Assembly: GCF_052055485.1 (NCBI RefSeq)
Contig: NZ_CP197171.1
Span: 1,116,001-1,180,000 of the forward strand
From: Amphibacillus sp052055485
GTDB taxonomy: Bacteria; Bacillota; Bacilli; Bacillales; Amphibacillaceae
Direction of reading: 5' to 3'
DNA: 64,000 bases
Shown: one piece after another, positions 37,032 through 46,452 of the stretch
Layout: each line of letters begins with the position of its first letter
How positions within the stretch are numbered: the stretch's first letter is position 1
Notes under the pieces: model-generated
Databases searched by the model: none
What the model saw: only the letters and a program-made list of their open reading frames with translations
Told to the model about the DNA's origin: nothing
Position numbers and translations under genes: made by a program

Positions 37032-38387
37032 GTGAAAGGTGAACAATTAAAATCAATTTTACTCATCTTATTAGTTATTTCTAGTTTACTTTTAACTTTA
37101 GCAATTTGGAATCATCAACCTGATTTTGAGATGTCAGGAGATGAAGAAAACCTGGTTGATCCACACATTGAAGAAGGACACCGATTAACGCGGAATGAGG
37201 TACTAAAACCGATCTATATCATTTATCATAATCAAAATAATGAAAAGCCAGTTAGTTTAAGTGATAAAACAGAAGAACAGGATGTTTTCACAAGTATTCT
37301 TGATTATTCATTGTATAATTTTTCTGCTTTTAATTTAAATGAAGAGTGGTTGGAGGATGAGGTTGAGGATCGCGCAGAGGTTGTTTTTTCTACAGAGCTT
37401 CCTTCTGAAACGATCTATGATTTATTTTCTGTCGACCAAGACATATCTATTCCAGAACTGATGTTCAATCGAATTGAGATTATTTTTGATCAAAAAGGTG
37501 ATTATCATCTTATTTTTCGTAATGATCATGAAAGTCAAGTGATTGGAGCCAGTCTGCAAGATTATCCCCGTGAGGTAGAGCGATTGAAAGGATTCTTTGA
37601 TAGCGAAGATTTTATTAGCTATGAAGTCTATGAAAGTAGTCGGGGAACAGATATGTATTTGCCAAATGAAATTGATCCGAATATTTTATTATTTTCTTAT
37701 ACTGATATTCCGGTTGATCCATTTAAAAATTTCCTGTTTAGTACTCCGTCTATTGTCCGAAGTGCACGCACATTTGATGGAAATACAGTTTTTATTGATG
37801 GGACAAGAGAACTGACCCTTGAATCAGATCAGATTTCATTTACAAATCAGACAAACGAACATCAGGTTTCAGATCAAGAGTTGTCCTATTATGAGCTTTT
37901 TGATCAAGTTCATAATTTTATTAATACACATAATGGCTTTACTTTTGAACAACCTTTTCACTATTTTTTATCTCATTTAGAGAATACGACAAGAATAAAT
38001 AAGGTTGAATTCACCCTATCTTACCAAGGTATACCGATTTTTTCTGATCAGAATATTTCTAATATTTCTGTTGCTTGGCATAATCAAGAGGTTTATCAAT
38101 ATAATCATCCATTGGTTACATTAGTCGAGCAACGAGGGGTTAATAGTGAATCAGCTAATTTACCGGATGCTGATACTGTGATTGAGATTTTAAATAGTGA
38201 AAATTATCAAAGAAGTGCAATTTACGATGTCATGGTGGGTTATCGAATTAGAGAACAGATAAGTGGTCAAGGACAAGTTTATGAGTTGATTCCAACGTGG
38301 TATGTAAAAGGTATTAATGGCTGGAATCCATTAACTATTCCACCAGAGGAAACAGGGGGAGATAATAGTGCATTGGGGACAAATTAA
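37032..38387 (+). CDS. walH: WalRK regulatory protein WalH (YycH)
   Basis: This 451-residue protein has one N-terminal membrane helix (about 7-25) and a large extracytoplasmic part, the layout of YycH, which modulates WalK activity with YycI. Sequence conservation in this family is low, so the call rests on layout, the C-terminal YycH region and position. It starts with GTG at 37032 behind AGGGGG, 2 bp after walK. Its 3' end overlaps walI by 20 bp. Confidence 0.88.
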   Translation: MKGEQLKSILLILLVISSLLLTLAIWNHQPDFEMSGDEENLVDPHIEEGHRLTRNEVLKPIYIIYHNQNNEKPVSLSDKTEEQDVFTSILDYSLYNFSAFNLNEEWLEDEVEDRAEVVFSTELPSETIYDLFSVDQDISIPELMFNRIEIIFDQKGDYHLIFRNDHESQVIGASLQDYPREVERLKGFFDSEDFISYEVYESSRGTDMYLPNEIDPNILLFSYTDIPVDPFKNFLFSTPSIVRSARTFDGNTVFIDGTRELTLESDQISFTNQTNEHQVSDQELSYYELFDQVHNFINTHNGFTFEQPFHYFLSHLENTTRINKVEFTLSYQGIPIFSDQNISNISVAWHNQEVYQYNHPLVTLVEQRGVNSESANLPDADTVIEILNSENYQRSAIYDVMVGYRIREQISGQGQVYELIPTWYVKGINGWNPLTIPPEETGGDNSALGTN

Positions 38388-39309
38388 AACTGTTTTTATT
38401 ATTTGTTTCTTAGTCTTAAATATTTTTCTCGTTAAGCAGCTATTAGATCGCCAAGAAGAGGACATAACCTTTATATCCGAAACTTCTCGGGAAGAAGAGT
38501 TGGAGTTCAATATTAACGGCCTAGGCAACTTATCGGATGAAAGTTTTACAGCACCGCTTATTTCTGCCCAAAATTATAATTACAATGAAGAAGCGGAAGC
38601 TGGATTAGAGGAATTATCGGACCAACAAATGGCCGTTGTTGATAATCATTATTTATTTGCACGTTTTAATGAACCTATTTCTTTTGATTTTCGGGATCCG
38701 GAGAGTGATCTAGGGGAGTATGTCTTTAATGGCAACAGCTATAGTTATTGGGGAAGGATTGAGTCGGCTGGAGTGCTGGTTTTTTTCCAACGGCTCACAT
38801 TTCCAGTCTTCTATAATCAGAATGCCATTCTTTTGATTCAACTAAATGCTGATGGTGATATGACCCAATATGCTCAAACACGTTTAAGTACAGTGGGTGA
38901 CCCAGGTGAGGAACGTTCAGTCATTCAGCAATATGACGCTGTTTACCGTCTCTACCACCACTCAAATGTACTAGATCCGGGTGACACTATTTCTAATGTT
39001 ACTTTAGGCTATCATAACCTTGTTTCATTACCGAATGGTGAGCAATTATTAAATCCAACCTGGGATATTCAAGTAAATAATAGTGAACATCACTTTATTA
39101 ATGCAATTGAAGGACATAATTATCCACAAAATGATTCCTTCATGCAAGAAAATATTTCAGATTTGATAGAACGACTAGAACAATCAAATAGTGATAATAC
39201 CGTATTTTATCATTTAGAAGATGAAGATGATGCAGATGACTTAATTTCAACGATAAGACAAGCTTTGATGGGCGTTTATAACAACATAGTTGAGGTGGAA
39301 TTAGAATGA
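38368..39309 (+). CDS. walI: WalRK regulatory protein WalI (YycI)
   Basis: This 313-residue protein starts MHWGQIKTVFIICFLVLNIFL, matching the YycI N-terminal membrane helix, and has an extracytoplasmic domain shared with YycH. It starts with GTG inside walH, so it is coupled to walH, and overlaps walJ by 4 bp. In Bacillus WalH and WalI form a membrane complex with WalK. Confidence 0.9.
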   Translation: MHWGQIKTVFIICFLVLNIFLVKQLLDRQEEDITFISETSREEELEFNINGLGNLSDESFTAPLISAQNYNYNEEAEAGLEELSDQQMAVVDNHYLFARFNEPISFDFRDPESDLGEYVFNGNSYSYWGRIESAGVLVFFQRLTFPVFYNQNAILLIQLNADGDMTQYAQTRLSTVGDPGEERSVIQQYDAVYRLYHHSNVLDPGDTISNVTLGYHNLVSLPNGEQLLNPTWDIQVNNSEHHFINAIEGHNYPQNDSFMQENISDLIERLEQSNSDNTVFYHLEDEDDADDLISTIRQALMGVYNNIVEVELE

Positions 39310-40103
39310 CATTTCAGTTTTCAGTACTTGCCTCAGGAAGTACAGGCAATGCTTTTTATATCGGAACAGAAAAAGAGAAAATCTTAGTTGATGCTGGGTT
39401 GAGTGGCAAACAACTTGATCGCCTATTTAATGAAGTGGGTTTGAATCCACGAGAATTATCAAGAATTTTAGTCACTCATGAACATAGCGATCATATTAAA
39501 GGCCTTGGTATTATAGCACGTAAATATGATTTACCGATTTATGCCAATGAGAAAACATGGCAGGCGATGGATAACTCAATTGGAAAGCTGTCACTTGAGC
39601 AAAAATTCACTTTTGAAATAGAGCAAGTTAAGACTTTTGGTGACATAGATGTTGAGTCATTTGGTGTTTCACATGATGCAGCGGAACCCATGTTTTATAC
39701 TTTTCATCATGCAGGTAAAAAAGTAGCACTTGTCACCGATCTCGGTTATGTTTCGGAACGGATTAAGAAAACGGTCGAGGATGCAAATGCGTTAATTTTT
39801 GAAGCCAATCATGATGTCTCAATGCTCCAAATGGGGCGTTATCCATGGAATGTAAAACGACGGATTTTGGGTGACTACGGTCATGTTTCAAATGATGACT
39901 GTGCACTTGCTTTGGAGGATATTATTGGTGACCAAACGAAACGAATCTATTTAGCTCATTTAAGTAAAGACAATAACATGAAGGAACTTGCTCGGATGTC
40001 CGTTGAAAATCATCTGAAAACAGCTGATTTCCCTATTGATTATCAGTTAACGATACATGATACAGACCCGCAAACACCAACATCACTTTACCAAGTTGTT
40101 TAA
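39306..40103 (+). CDS. walJ: Metallo-beta-lactamase-fold protein WalJ (YycJ)
   Basis: This 265-residue MBL-fold hydrolase carries the metal-binding THEHSDHIKG motif (about 58-67), the N-terminal ASGSTGNAFYI and VTDLGY. YycJ/WalJ is conserved in the operon and has been linked to DNA mismatch repair and to coordinating division and replication. The substrate is probably nucleic acid. It overlaps walI by an ATGA junction. Confidence 0.94.
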   Translation: MTFQFSVLASGSTGNAFYIGTEKEKILVDAGLSGKQLDRLFNEVGLNPRELSRILVTHEHSDHIKGLGIIARKYDLPIYANEKTWQAMDNSIGKLSLEQKFTFEIEQVKTFGDIDVESFGVSHDAAEPMFYTFHHAGKKVALVTDLGYVSERIKKTVEDANALIFEANHDVSMLQMGRYPWNVKRRILGDYGHVSNDDCALALEDIIGDQTKRIYLAHLSKDNNMKELARMSVENHLKTADFPIDYQLTIHDTDPQTPTSLYQVV

Positions 40104-40157
40104 AGTTCTATCTATTGTGGTAAACTGATCACAATGGTAAAAAGGGGATGATCTAAA

Positions 40158-41405
40158 ATCGTATACTTTGATGATGGAAAACAGAAAAGAAAACGAGGTA
40201 TTTACCGCCGGCGTAGACCGAACGGGTTATTATATTTGATCATTGGCATTGTATTGGGTGCATTTTTGTTTACGGTAGCTCTACCAAAAATGATTGAAAT
40301 GGATTGGTTACCTTACAAGTTTTATCTTATTTCTGAGGATAATTTATTTATGGGTGAAGATTCAGAAGCAAACCAAGAGGAACAGTTTCAAATCTTCGAC
40401 TCGATTCGACCGGTTAGCGTTGATATTGCAACACAAGTAACAACGATTGTTGAAGATGTCATGCCTGCTGTTGTTGGTGTTGAGAATATTCAAACAGAGA
40501 ATTTTAATTTTTGGGAACAGGCGATTTATGATGGTGGAACAGGGTCAGGCGTAATTTATCGGCAACAAGATGATCGTGCTTATATCGTTACCAATCATCA
40601 TGTTATTGAGGACGCAGATCAAATAGAAGTCATACTAGCAGATGGGTCAAGAGAAATGGCAGAATTAAAAGGAACAGATCTTTTTACTGATCTAGCTGTT
40701 TTAGAAATTGATGGATCGAATGTAAATACTGTTATGGAACTTGGTGATTCTGAGTTAACTAAAGTTGGTGAACCAGTTATTGCAATTGGAAATCCACTTG
40801 GACTAGATTTATCGGGTTCGGTTACCCAAGGTATTATTAGCGGTACCCAACGCTCCATTCCACAGGATTTTAGTGGCGATGGGCTAGCCGATTGGCAAGC
40901 TGAAGTCATTCAAACAGATGCTGCCATTAACCCAGGTAATAGTGGTGGTGCACTAATCAATATGTCTGGTCTATTAATTGGAATCAATTCGATGAAGATT
41001 GCTCAATCAGCAGTAGAAGGTATTGGTTTTGCGATTCCAATTAATGAAGCCATTCCTGTTATTCAAGAGTTGGAAACAACCGGAGAAATGACACGAGCCT
41101 TCTTAGGTGTAGAGGCGTATTCATTAGTTGATGTGCCTCAAACTGAGTGGCAGAGAAATCTTAATCTGCCAAGTGAAGTGACAGGCGGCATTTATATTCA
41201 ATCCGTTGAGCCATTCTCACCAGCTGACTATGCTGGATTAGAGCCATATGATGTTATTGTTGAATTAGACGGAGAGGCGGTTCATACGATTGTTGATTTA
41301 AGAAAGCATCTCTACCAAGGTAAAAATCCTGATGATGAGATGGTTGTCAGCTTTTATCGAGGAGGAGAAAAACAACAAGTGACTGTGGAGTTATCCACAC
41401 AATGA
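40158..41405 (+). CDS. htrA: HtrA-like membrane serine protease
   Basis: This trypsin-like protease with a PDZ domain normally ends the wal region in Bacilli. It shows a basic N-terminal stretch, one membrane helix, and the catalytic set His in VTNHHVIED, Asp in DLFTDLAVLEI and Ser in NPGNSGGALIN, then PDZ (about 315-410). No ATG/GTG lies before the membrane helix in this frame. The first canonical start is TTG 40236, which would cut into the helix region and lacks a ribosome binding site. AAGGGG at 40142-40147 is well placed for an ATC start at 40158, giving 415 residues. The start is therefore uncertain. The last codons contain a perfect DnaA box. Confidence 0.9.
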   Translation: MVYFDDGKQKRKRGIYRRRRPNGLLYLIIGIVLGAFLFTVALPKMIEMDWLPYKFYLISEDNLFMGEDSEANQEEQFQIFDSIRPVSVDIATQVTTIVEDVMPAVVGVENIQTENFNFWEQAIYDGGTGSGVIYRQQDDRAYIVTNHHVIEDADQIEVILADGSREMAELKGTDLFTDLAVLEIDGSNVNTVMELGDSELTKVGEPVIAIGNPLGLDLSGSVTQGIISGTQRSIPQDFSGDGLADWQAEVIQTDAAINPGNSGGALINMSGLLIGINSMKIAQSAVEGIGFAIPINEAIPVIQELETTGEMTRAFLGVEAYSLVDVPQTEWQRNLNLPSEVTGGIYIQSVEPFSPADYAGLEPYDVIVELDGEAVHTIVDLRKHLYQGKNPDDEMVVSFYRGGEKQQVTVELSTQ

Positions 41406-41693
41406 ATCCCAAAATAGTAGTAATAATCAAAAGAGACTGAGGAAAACATTGATTTTCTCAAGTCTTTTTTTATGTTTAATCTTTTTTATGTGTATAAGCT
41501 CAATAGTTATTCACAACCTGTGTATAAGCTTGTGTGTAACTTTCAATATATAGTATAGAACGAATATTCCCACACTAAATGGCTTAGAGAAAATGAAAAA
41601 ATTAGCCTATTTTTGTGGAAAAACTGTGGTTATCTTGTTGAAAGGCAGTGGGTAATGATGATAAACAAATATTGTGGATGAAAATGTGGATAA
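41391..41693. other. DnaA-box cluster downstream of htrA
   Basis: Perfect boxes lie at 41391-41399 (TTATCCACA, plus strand, inside htrA) and 41685-41693 (TGTGGATAA, minus). Near-consensus boxes lie at 41489-41497 and 41519-41527 (both TGTGTATAA), 41507-41515 (TTATTCACA), 41531-41539, 41625-41633 and 41673-41681. That is eight within about 300 bp of otherwise gene-free, AT-rich DNA. Confidence 0.6.
41432..41473 (+). terminator. Terminator after htrA
   Basis: The stem AGACTGAGGAAAA with TTTTCTCAAGTCT is followed by a long T-run. It ends the wal-htrA transcripts. Confidence 0.88.
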
Positions 41694-41699
41694 TGATTT

Positions 41700-41857
41700 G
41701 TATTTTCGAGGAAAGTAGAACATACCTTATCTGTGTTTGTTTTTTTAATTTCCGATAGAAGACTCTCATTTCAAAGTTCGTTAGAAATTAAGTAGTGAGT
41801 AGTTCAAATCCATATAATGTTCGTTCGTATTTAGCTAAAACTTTTTTGTCCCACCTT
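41700..41857. repeat. Degenerate repeat D copy
   Basis: 41710-41735 resembles 21189-21214, and 41810-41856 resembles 21047-21105 and 21222-21280. No gene is seen between htrA and the aldo-keto reductase. rlmH, the usual next gene in Bacilli, is not here. Confidence 0.5.
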
Positions 41858-41899
41858 AATAAATCCCCAAGCGATCGTATGACGGTCACTTGGGGATGA
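41858..41899 (-). terminator. Terminator of the aldo-keto reductase gene
   Basis: Minus-strand stem ATCCCCAAG/CTTGGGGAT with an inner hairpin, then TTTATT. Confidence 0.75.
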
Positions 41900-41902
41900 T
41901 GA

Positions 41903-42898
41903 TTACTTAGCAAGAATGATATCAATTTGATCAAGTTCAGCTTGAGAAAAGTCTAACTTCGCTAAAGTTGAAACGTTATCTTCGATCTGGCTTACTCGAC
42001 TAGCGCCAATCAACGCTGAAGTAACAACTTCTTGACGTAAAACCCAAGCAAGTGCCATTTGAGCTAATGATTGACCACGCTCTTTTGCTAATTCATTTAA
42101 TTCAACAACCTTAACTAGTTTTTCTTCAGAAATGTCTTCCCTTTTTAAAAACGGAATGTGAGCTTTAGCAGCACGAGAATCTTCTGGAATCCCTTTTAAG
42201 TACTTATTTGTTAATAGTCCTTGGGCTAGTGGAACATAAGCAATTGCACCAGCTCCTGCTTCACTAAGAACGCTTGTTAAGCCATCTTCAATCCAACGAT
42301 CAAACATTGAATAAGAAGGCTGATGAATAATAAAAGGTGTTTTTTGTTCTTTTAAAATCTTAACAGCTTCCTTGGTTTGTTCAGCATTATAATTTGAAAG
42401 TCCAACATATAATGCTTTACCTTGTCGGACAATGAGATCAAGAGTCGCCATCGTTTCTTCAATAGGAGTCTCAGGGTCTGGTCGATGGTGATAGAAGATA
42501 TCAACATAGTTAAGATCCATTCGTTTTAAACTCTGGTCTAAACTGGAGACTAAATACTTTTTTGAACCCCAATCCCCATAAGGACCTTCCCACATATAAA
42601 AACCAGCTTTAGTAGAAATAATTAATTGATCTAGATATGAAGAAAGATCCTTTTTTAAAATCTTTCCGAAATTTTCTTCAGCAGATCCAGCTGGCGGACC
42701 ATAATTATTAGCTAAGTCAAAGTGAGTAATGCCTAAATCAAATGCTCGAGTGATCATCGCTCGTTGATTGGAGAATAAATCGGACTCGCCAAAATTATTC
42801 CACAGTCCAAGTGATATAGCTGGTAGCTTAAGCCCAGACTGACCAACACGATTATAAATCATATTCTTATAGCGATCTTTTGCAGGTTGATAATTCAA
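41903..42898 (-). CDS. Aldo-keto reductase (YghZ/MgrA-like)
   Basis: This 331-residue NADPH-dependent oxidoreductase belongs to the AKR14-like group (L-glyceraldehyde-3-phosphate reductase, YghZ). The catalytic tetrad is visible: Asp and Tyr in HFDLANNYGP, Lys in ISTKAGFYMW and His in IFYHHRPDPETP. The NADP-binding ALIGASRVSQI lies near the C-terminus. Likely substrates are reactive aldehydes such as methylglyoxal. It is monocistronic on the minus strand, with GGAGG before the ATG. Confidence 0.93.
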   Translation of the reverse strand: MNYQPAKDRYKNMIYNRVGQSGLKLPAISLGLWNNFGESDLFSNQRAMITRAFDLGITHFDLANNYGPPAGSAEENFGKILKKDLSSYLDQLIISTKAGFYMWEGPYGDWGSKKYLVSSLDQSLKRMDLNYVDIFYHHRPDPETPIEETMATLDLIVRQGKALYVGLSNYNAEQTKEAVKILKEQKTPFIIHQPSYSMFDRWIEDGLTSVLSEAGAGAIAYVPLAQGLLTNKYLKGIPEDSRAAKAHIPFLKREDISEEKLVKVVELNELAKERGQSLAQMALAWVLRQEVVTSALIGASRVSQIEDNVSTLAKLDFSQAELDQIDIILAK

Positions 42899-43034
42899 TT
42901 GAATGCCTCCTTCAAATAGTCTGGTTTACTTAATATTAATATTCAACATTGAGCAAGATAAATCCTTTGTTCTATGCAAACAAAATATAAGTTCATGAAA
43001 AGCTTTAGTGATTAATTCAAAATAAAAAAGGATT
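42899..43034. other. Upstream region of the aldo-keto reductase gene
   Basis: AT-rich, with no gene. It must hold the minus-strand promoter of the reductase, though no clear -35/-10 pair stood out. Confidence 0.3.
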
Positions 43035-43258
43035 TACTCCCAAATCGGATTGCATCCAGATTTCCTGTATGTTAGAGAAAACAAGGCAAACCGATTACAG
43101 ACTGGAGTACGCCAGGGTGTTAACAGAAGCCCCTTATTTCAGCAGAGAATTTTTGAGTAAAAACGATAAAATATTCAATGCGATTTAGAAAATAGTGAAT
43201 AGAACAATAGAAAAGACGAGGGATTGAAAGGGTCTTGATTATCCGTCGTCTTTTTATT
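43035..43258 (+). ncRNA. Candidate structured RNA with terminator
   Basis: Nested stems TACTCC/GGAGTA (43035-43040 with 43104-43109), AATCGG/CCGATT (43043-43048 with 43091-43096) and TTGC/GCAA define an extended hairpin. About 100 bases later a terminator pairs AAAGACGA and GGAT with ATCC and GTCGTCTTT plus T-run (43211-43257). No coding frame is seen and no known RNA family is recognised. The promoter is unclear. Confidence 0.35.
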
Positions 43259-43380
43259 AGATGTGCAATATTTCAGCTAAGGTTATCCCTTTTTATTTCT
43301 ATAATAATATTCGCTCGTATTAAGAATTCAATCTTTTGCTTTGTTTCAGCTTCACGTCTGTTGAACAAGTTCAAGAATGA

Positions 43381-43740
43381 TTAATAGCCGACTTGAACGG
43401 CAGCATTGACAATATACATTAAATCATTTGTGTCATCTTGCTCGCGAAGTATAATTCCACTAGTGGTTGCTAAACCACCATCGACAATCTCAAGCGTTAC
43501 TTCACCATAAGGAATTTCAGCTTTAACCTGGTCTTGATCAAGCAAGGTTTGATCAGCAGGTATCGCTAAAACAATATTTACTTTCATCCGATCCAATGAT
43601 TCACCAGGTAAATACGCATTTAATCCAGGCATTGAATTCGAATGGATCGCATTTTTGACCGCTCGTTTAGCTGCCTTTGTAATGTCCTGTCCGTGTGTAT
43701 CTATACCTACACCCGTTTGAATAAAGATAATTTTCTCCAC
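43381..43740 (-). CDS. Lin0512 family protein
   Basis: This 119-residue protein matches the Lin0512 family of small conserved proteins. Typical pieces are IQTGVGIDTHGQDITKAAKRAVKNAI near the N-terminus and GEVTLEIVDGGL. The start is GTG at 43740 behind AGGGAGGAC. It lies 118 bp downstream of ecfT on the same strand and could be read from the same transcript. A Noc-binding site lies in the gap. The function of the family is unknown to me. Confidence 0.85.
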   Translation of the reverse strand: MEKIIFIQTGVGIDTHGQDITKAAKRAVKNAIHSNSMPGLNAYLPGESLDRMKVNIVLAIPADQTLLDQDQVKAEIPYGEVTLEIVDGGLATTSGIILREQDDTNDLMYIVNAAVQVGY

Positions 43741-43778
43741 GCTAATGTCCTCCCTAAAATAAATAATTTCTTGTCGAT

Positions 43779-43792
43779 ATTTCCCGGGAAAT
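43779..43792. promoter_or_regulatory. Noc-binding site (NBS)
   Basis: ATTTCCCGGGAAAT is an exact match to the Bacillus Noc-binding palindrome. It lies between ecfT and the Lin0512 gene. Confidence 0.88.
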
Positions 43793-43858
43793 TAAATATG
43801 AACTTTATTTCCAGCTATACCTATCCTATACCCGATCGCAATCTTTTAAAAACGACAA

Positions 43859-44689
43859 TTATAAAAAGGGATTGTAAAAACGGGAACCATCATAGAAGGT
43901 AATGACCATGGCAACAGTAAACAGAAGAATACTAACGAGTAATGAAATCCAATCTACTTTAGATAGTGCCCGGGCACTGTACCAGGTTCTGCTTTTATGT
44001 TTGCCAAAGCTTCTTAGCTCCATTGCGTGGCTAATTGTTTCAATTCGATCTAAACTTGAAAAGATCAACGGCATCATAATCGAAACAACATTTTTTAATC
44101 GCTTAACCACTTTTTCATTTCTAGAAAAATCAACGCCTCTTGCTTGTTGAACCTGATTAATTGTTCTAAAATCACGTTGAATATCTGGAAGATAACGCAA
44201 GGCTAATGAAATTGCGATGCTAATTTTATAACTAATCCCGATTTTATTTAGTGAAGCTGCAAATTCACTTGGGTGGGTTGTAATGATAAACAGTAAAGCA
44301 GCAGGTGTGACGACAATATATTTCAAGGTCACATTAAGTTGATAAAAAAGTTGTTCAAGAGTTAAATTATAGCGATCAGTGATGTGAAAAAGTTCATGTG
44401 AATGACCATAGATTGCTACTCCTTCTTGTGGAGAAAAAAGGTAGATGGCTAAATTATTTAACAATAAGAAAAATAAAATTAAATAAAGAACCAAACGAAT
44501 GTCCTTTAGTTGTACTTTAGAGAGCTTGAAAATAACGATGCTTAACATAAATAAGATCAGTAAAATTCGCGTATCATAAGTTAACATTGCTGCTGTTGAC
44601 CAAAGTATAAAAATAATCAACTTGGTAAAACCAGATAATCGATGAATGACTGATGGACGTTCAAAATAGCCTAACATTTTCATTGCCAT
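43859..44689 (-). CDS. ecfT: ECF transporter transmembrane subunit EcfT
   Basis: This 276-residue membrane protein has the EcfT (CbiQ-like) coupling motifs QQARGVD (about 183) and HAMELRSFG (about 222), which contact the ATPases. Hydrophobic helices fill residues 20-140 and the C-terminus. It overlaps the end of the ATPase gene by 10 bp and starts behind AGGAAGG. With the dual ATPase and the S component it makes a complete dedicated ECF importer. Confidence 0.9.
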   Translation of the reverse strand: MAMKMLGYFERPSVIHRLSGFTKLIIFILWSTAAMLTYDTRILLILFMLSIVIFKLSKVQLKDIRLVLYLILFFLLLNNLAIYLFSPQEGVAIYGHSHELFHITDRYNLTLEQLFYQLNVTLKYIVVTPAALLFIITTHPSEFAASLNKIGISYKISIAISLALRYLPDIQRDFRTINQVQQARGVDFSRNEKVVKRLKNVVSIMMPLIFSSLDRIETISHAMELRSFGKHKSRTWYSARALSKVDWISLLVSILLFTVAMVITFYDGSRFYNPFL

Positions 44690-46395
44690 GTTTTTCGAAC
44701 CTTCCTATCATGTGAAATAAAATGATCGATAAATTGCTTAGGCTCTTCAATTCCAGCCTTTAGGGCTAGATCAAATAGAGATGTGCGCTTTAAATGGGCT
44801 TGTTCGATTAAGCGGTCATTCGTCAAGACGTCTACAGGTCTTTGGTCAGCAATTAATTGTCCATCAGCAAGCACCAGCGCACGTGAAGTGTATTCAAGCA
44901 TCAGATGCATATCATGAGTAATAAAAATAATTGTCACACCTAGCTGATTTAATTGTTGTAAAAAGTCCATGATTTCAGTGAAGTGCTTTAGGTCCTGTCC
45001 AGCAGTTGGTTCATCTAAAATAATAATCTCAGGTTCTAATACTAAAATAGATGCCACAGTCAATCTCTTTTTTTGTCCGAAACTCAAAGCAGAAATCGGC
45101 CAATTTCGAAAAGGATAGAGGCCACATATGCGAAGGACATCATGAACCTTTGCTTCAATTTCATCTTCTGGTACATTTCTGAGCTTTAGGCCCAGTGCAA
45201 CTTCATCAAAAATAAGATGCTTTGAAATCATTTGATTCGGATTCTGTAGAACAAATCCGATCCGATTTGCTCGTTCAAAAATAGTTTCTTGATCGAGTAT
45301 TTTGTTATCAAGTTTGATTGAGCCATTTGCATGTTGTTCAAAACCGCAGATTACTTTGGCTAATGTTGACTTCCCTGCCCCATTTTTGCCAACTAAACTG
45401 ATCATTTCGCCTCGTTGAATCGTAAAAGATATATTAGAGAGCACTCTTTTTTCATCATAACTGAAGTTCACTTGATCTAAGCTAAGCAAAGGATCAGGAT
45501 TTAACCCTTTTTCTTGATTTGTATAATGACTTTGCCACGCCTTTAACTTATCAATATCCGTTTCGGTTAAACTTAATTGCTCGATGTGTTGAGGCTGATG
45601 ATCAGAAGTCATAACACAACCGCTATATTTTAGTGCTTTTGTATAGAGAGGCTCACGAATATGTACCTGATCAAGTATTTTTGATGCCAATAATTGATTG
45701 GGTGTAGTGTCACTAACCATTTCCCCTTCATTAATGACAATGACACGGTCAAACTCGAGCTGTAAAGCCTCTTCTAAACGGTGCTCAATTACAATCACTG
45801 TTTTTTCTTTTTCTTGTTGAATCCGTCCGATTAATTCCATCGCATAATGTCCAGTTGCAGGATCTAAGTTGGCTAAGGGCTCATCAAACAATAGAATATC
45901 TAGGTCTTGTTCGACTAGTATTCCACCTAGAGAAACACGCTGCTTTAAACCGCCAGATAACTCATGAATAGAATAATCGATATGTGAATTGACGCCAACT
46001 AATGTGGTTGTTTCCTGAACAATTTGCTGCATTGGTTCTTGAGCGACATTTTCGTTTTCTAATGCGAAGGCGATGTCTTCGCCAACAGAAAGACCAATAA
46101 ATTGACCATCTGTATCCTGCAAGACGGTCCCAACTATTTTTGATAAAGAAAAGATATCTAACGTCTTTGCTTCTTTCCCTTTAATCGTTAGTGTTCCTGT
46201 GATAGCCCCTTTGTATGAAAAAGGAACGAGCCCATTTAAGCAATGAGCAAGTGTGCTTTTCCCCGAACCAGATGGTCCTAAGATGAGAACTTTTTCTCCT
46301 TGATCAATCGTTAAGTTGATATTTTTAAGGGTAGGCTCAATTTGGCTATGATATTTAAATGAAAATTGCTGAAACGAAATAATTGGTTTTCCCAT
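44680..46395 (-). CDS. ECF transporter duplicated ATPase (two ABC domains)
   Basis: This 571-residue protein contains two ABC ATPase domains in one chain. The first has Walker A GPSGSGKSTL (about 38), signature ELSGGLKQRVSLGG and LLFDEP. The second has GKNGAGKSTL (about 337), signature ALSFGQKKRLTVAS and IILDEP. Such fused EcfA-A' proteins pair with UPF0397-type S components and an EcfT in Firmicutes. It lies 57 bp downstream of the S component on the minus strand. It powers uptake at the cytoplasmic face. Confidence 0.93.
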   Translation of the reverse strand: MGKPIISFQQFSFKYHSQIEPTLKNINLTIDQGEKVLILGPSGSGKSTLAHCLNGLVPFSYKGAITGTLTIKGKEAKTLDIFSLSKIVGTVLQDTDGQFIGLSVGEDIAFALENENVAQEPMQQIVQETTTLVGVNSHIDYSIHELSGGLKQRVSLGGILVEQDLDILLFDEPLANLDPATGHYAMELIGRIQQEKEKTVIVIEHRLEEALQLEFDRVIVINEGEMVSDTTPNQLLASKILDQVHIREPLYTKALKYSGCVMTSDHQPQHIEQLSLTETDIDKLKAWQSHYTNQEKGLNPDPLLSLDQVNFSYDEKRVLSNISFTIQRGEMISLVGKNGAGKSTLAKVICGFEQHANGSIKLDNKILDQETIFERANRIGFVLQNPNQMISKHLIFDEVALGLKLRNVPEDEIEAKVHDVLRICGLYPFRNWPISALSFGQKKRLTVASILVLEPEIIILDEPTAGQDLKHFTEIMDFLQQLNQLGVTIIFITHDMHLMLEYTSRALVLADGQLIADQRPVDVLTNDRLIEQAHLKRTSLFDLALKAGIEEPKQFIDHFISHDRKVRKTWQ

Positions 46396-46452
46396 CGTGC
46401 ACCCCTTAATAAAAAATCTTATCCTAACTAAGAGAACAATTAATTGAATATC

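Noticed and set aside
43968..43981. GTGCCCGGGCAC palindrome considered as a second Noc site
   Set aside because: It lies inside ecfT and matches the Noc consensus only in the CCCGGG core.
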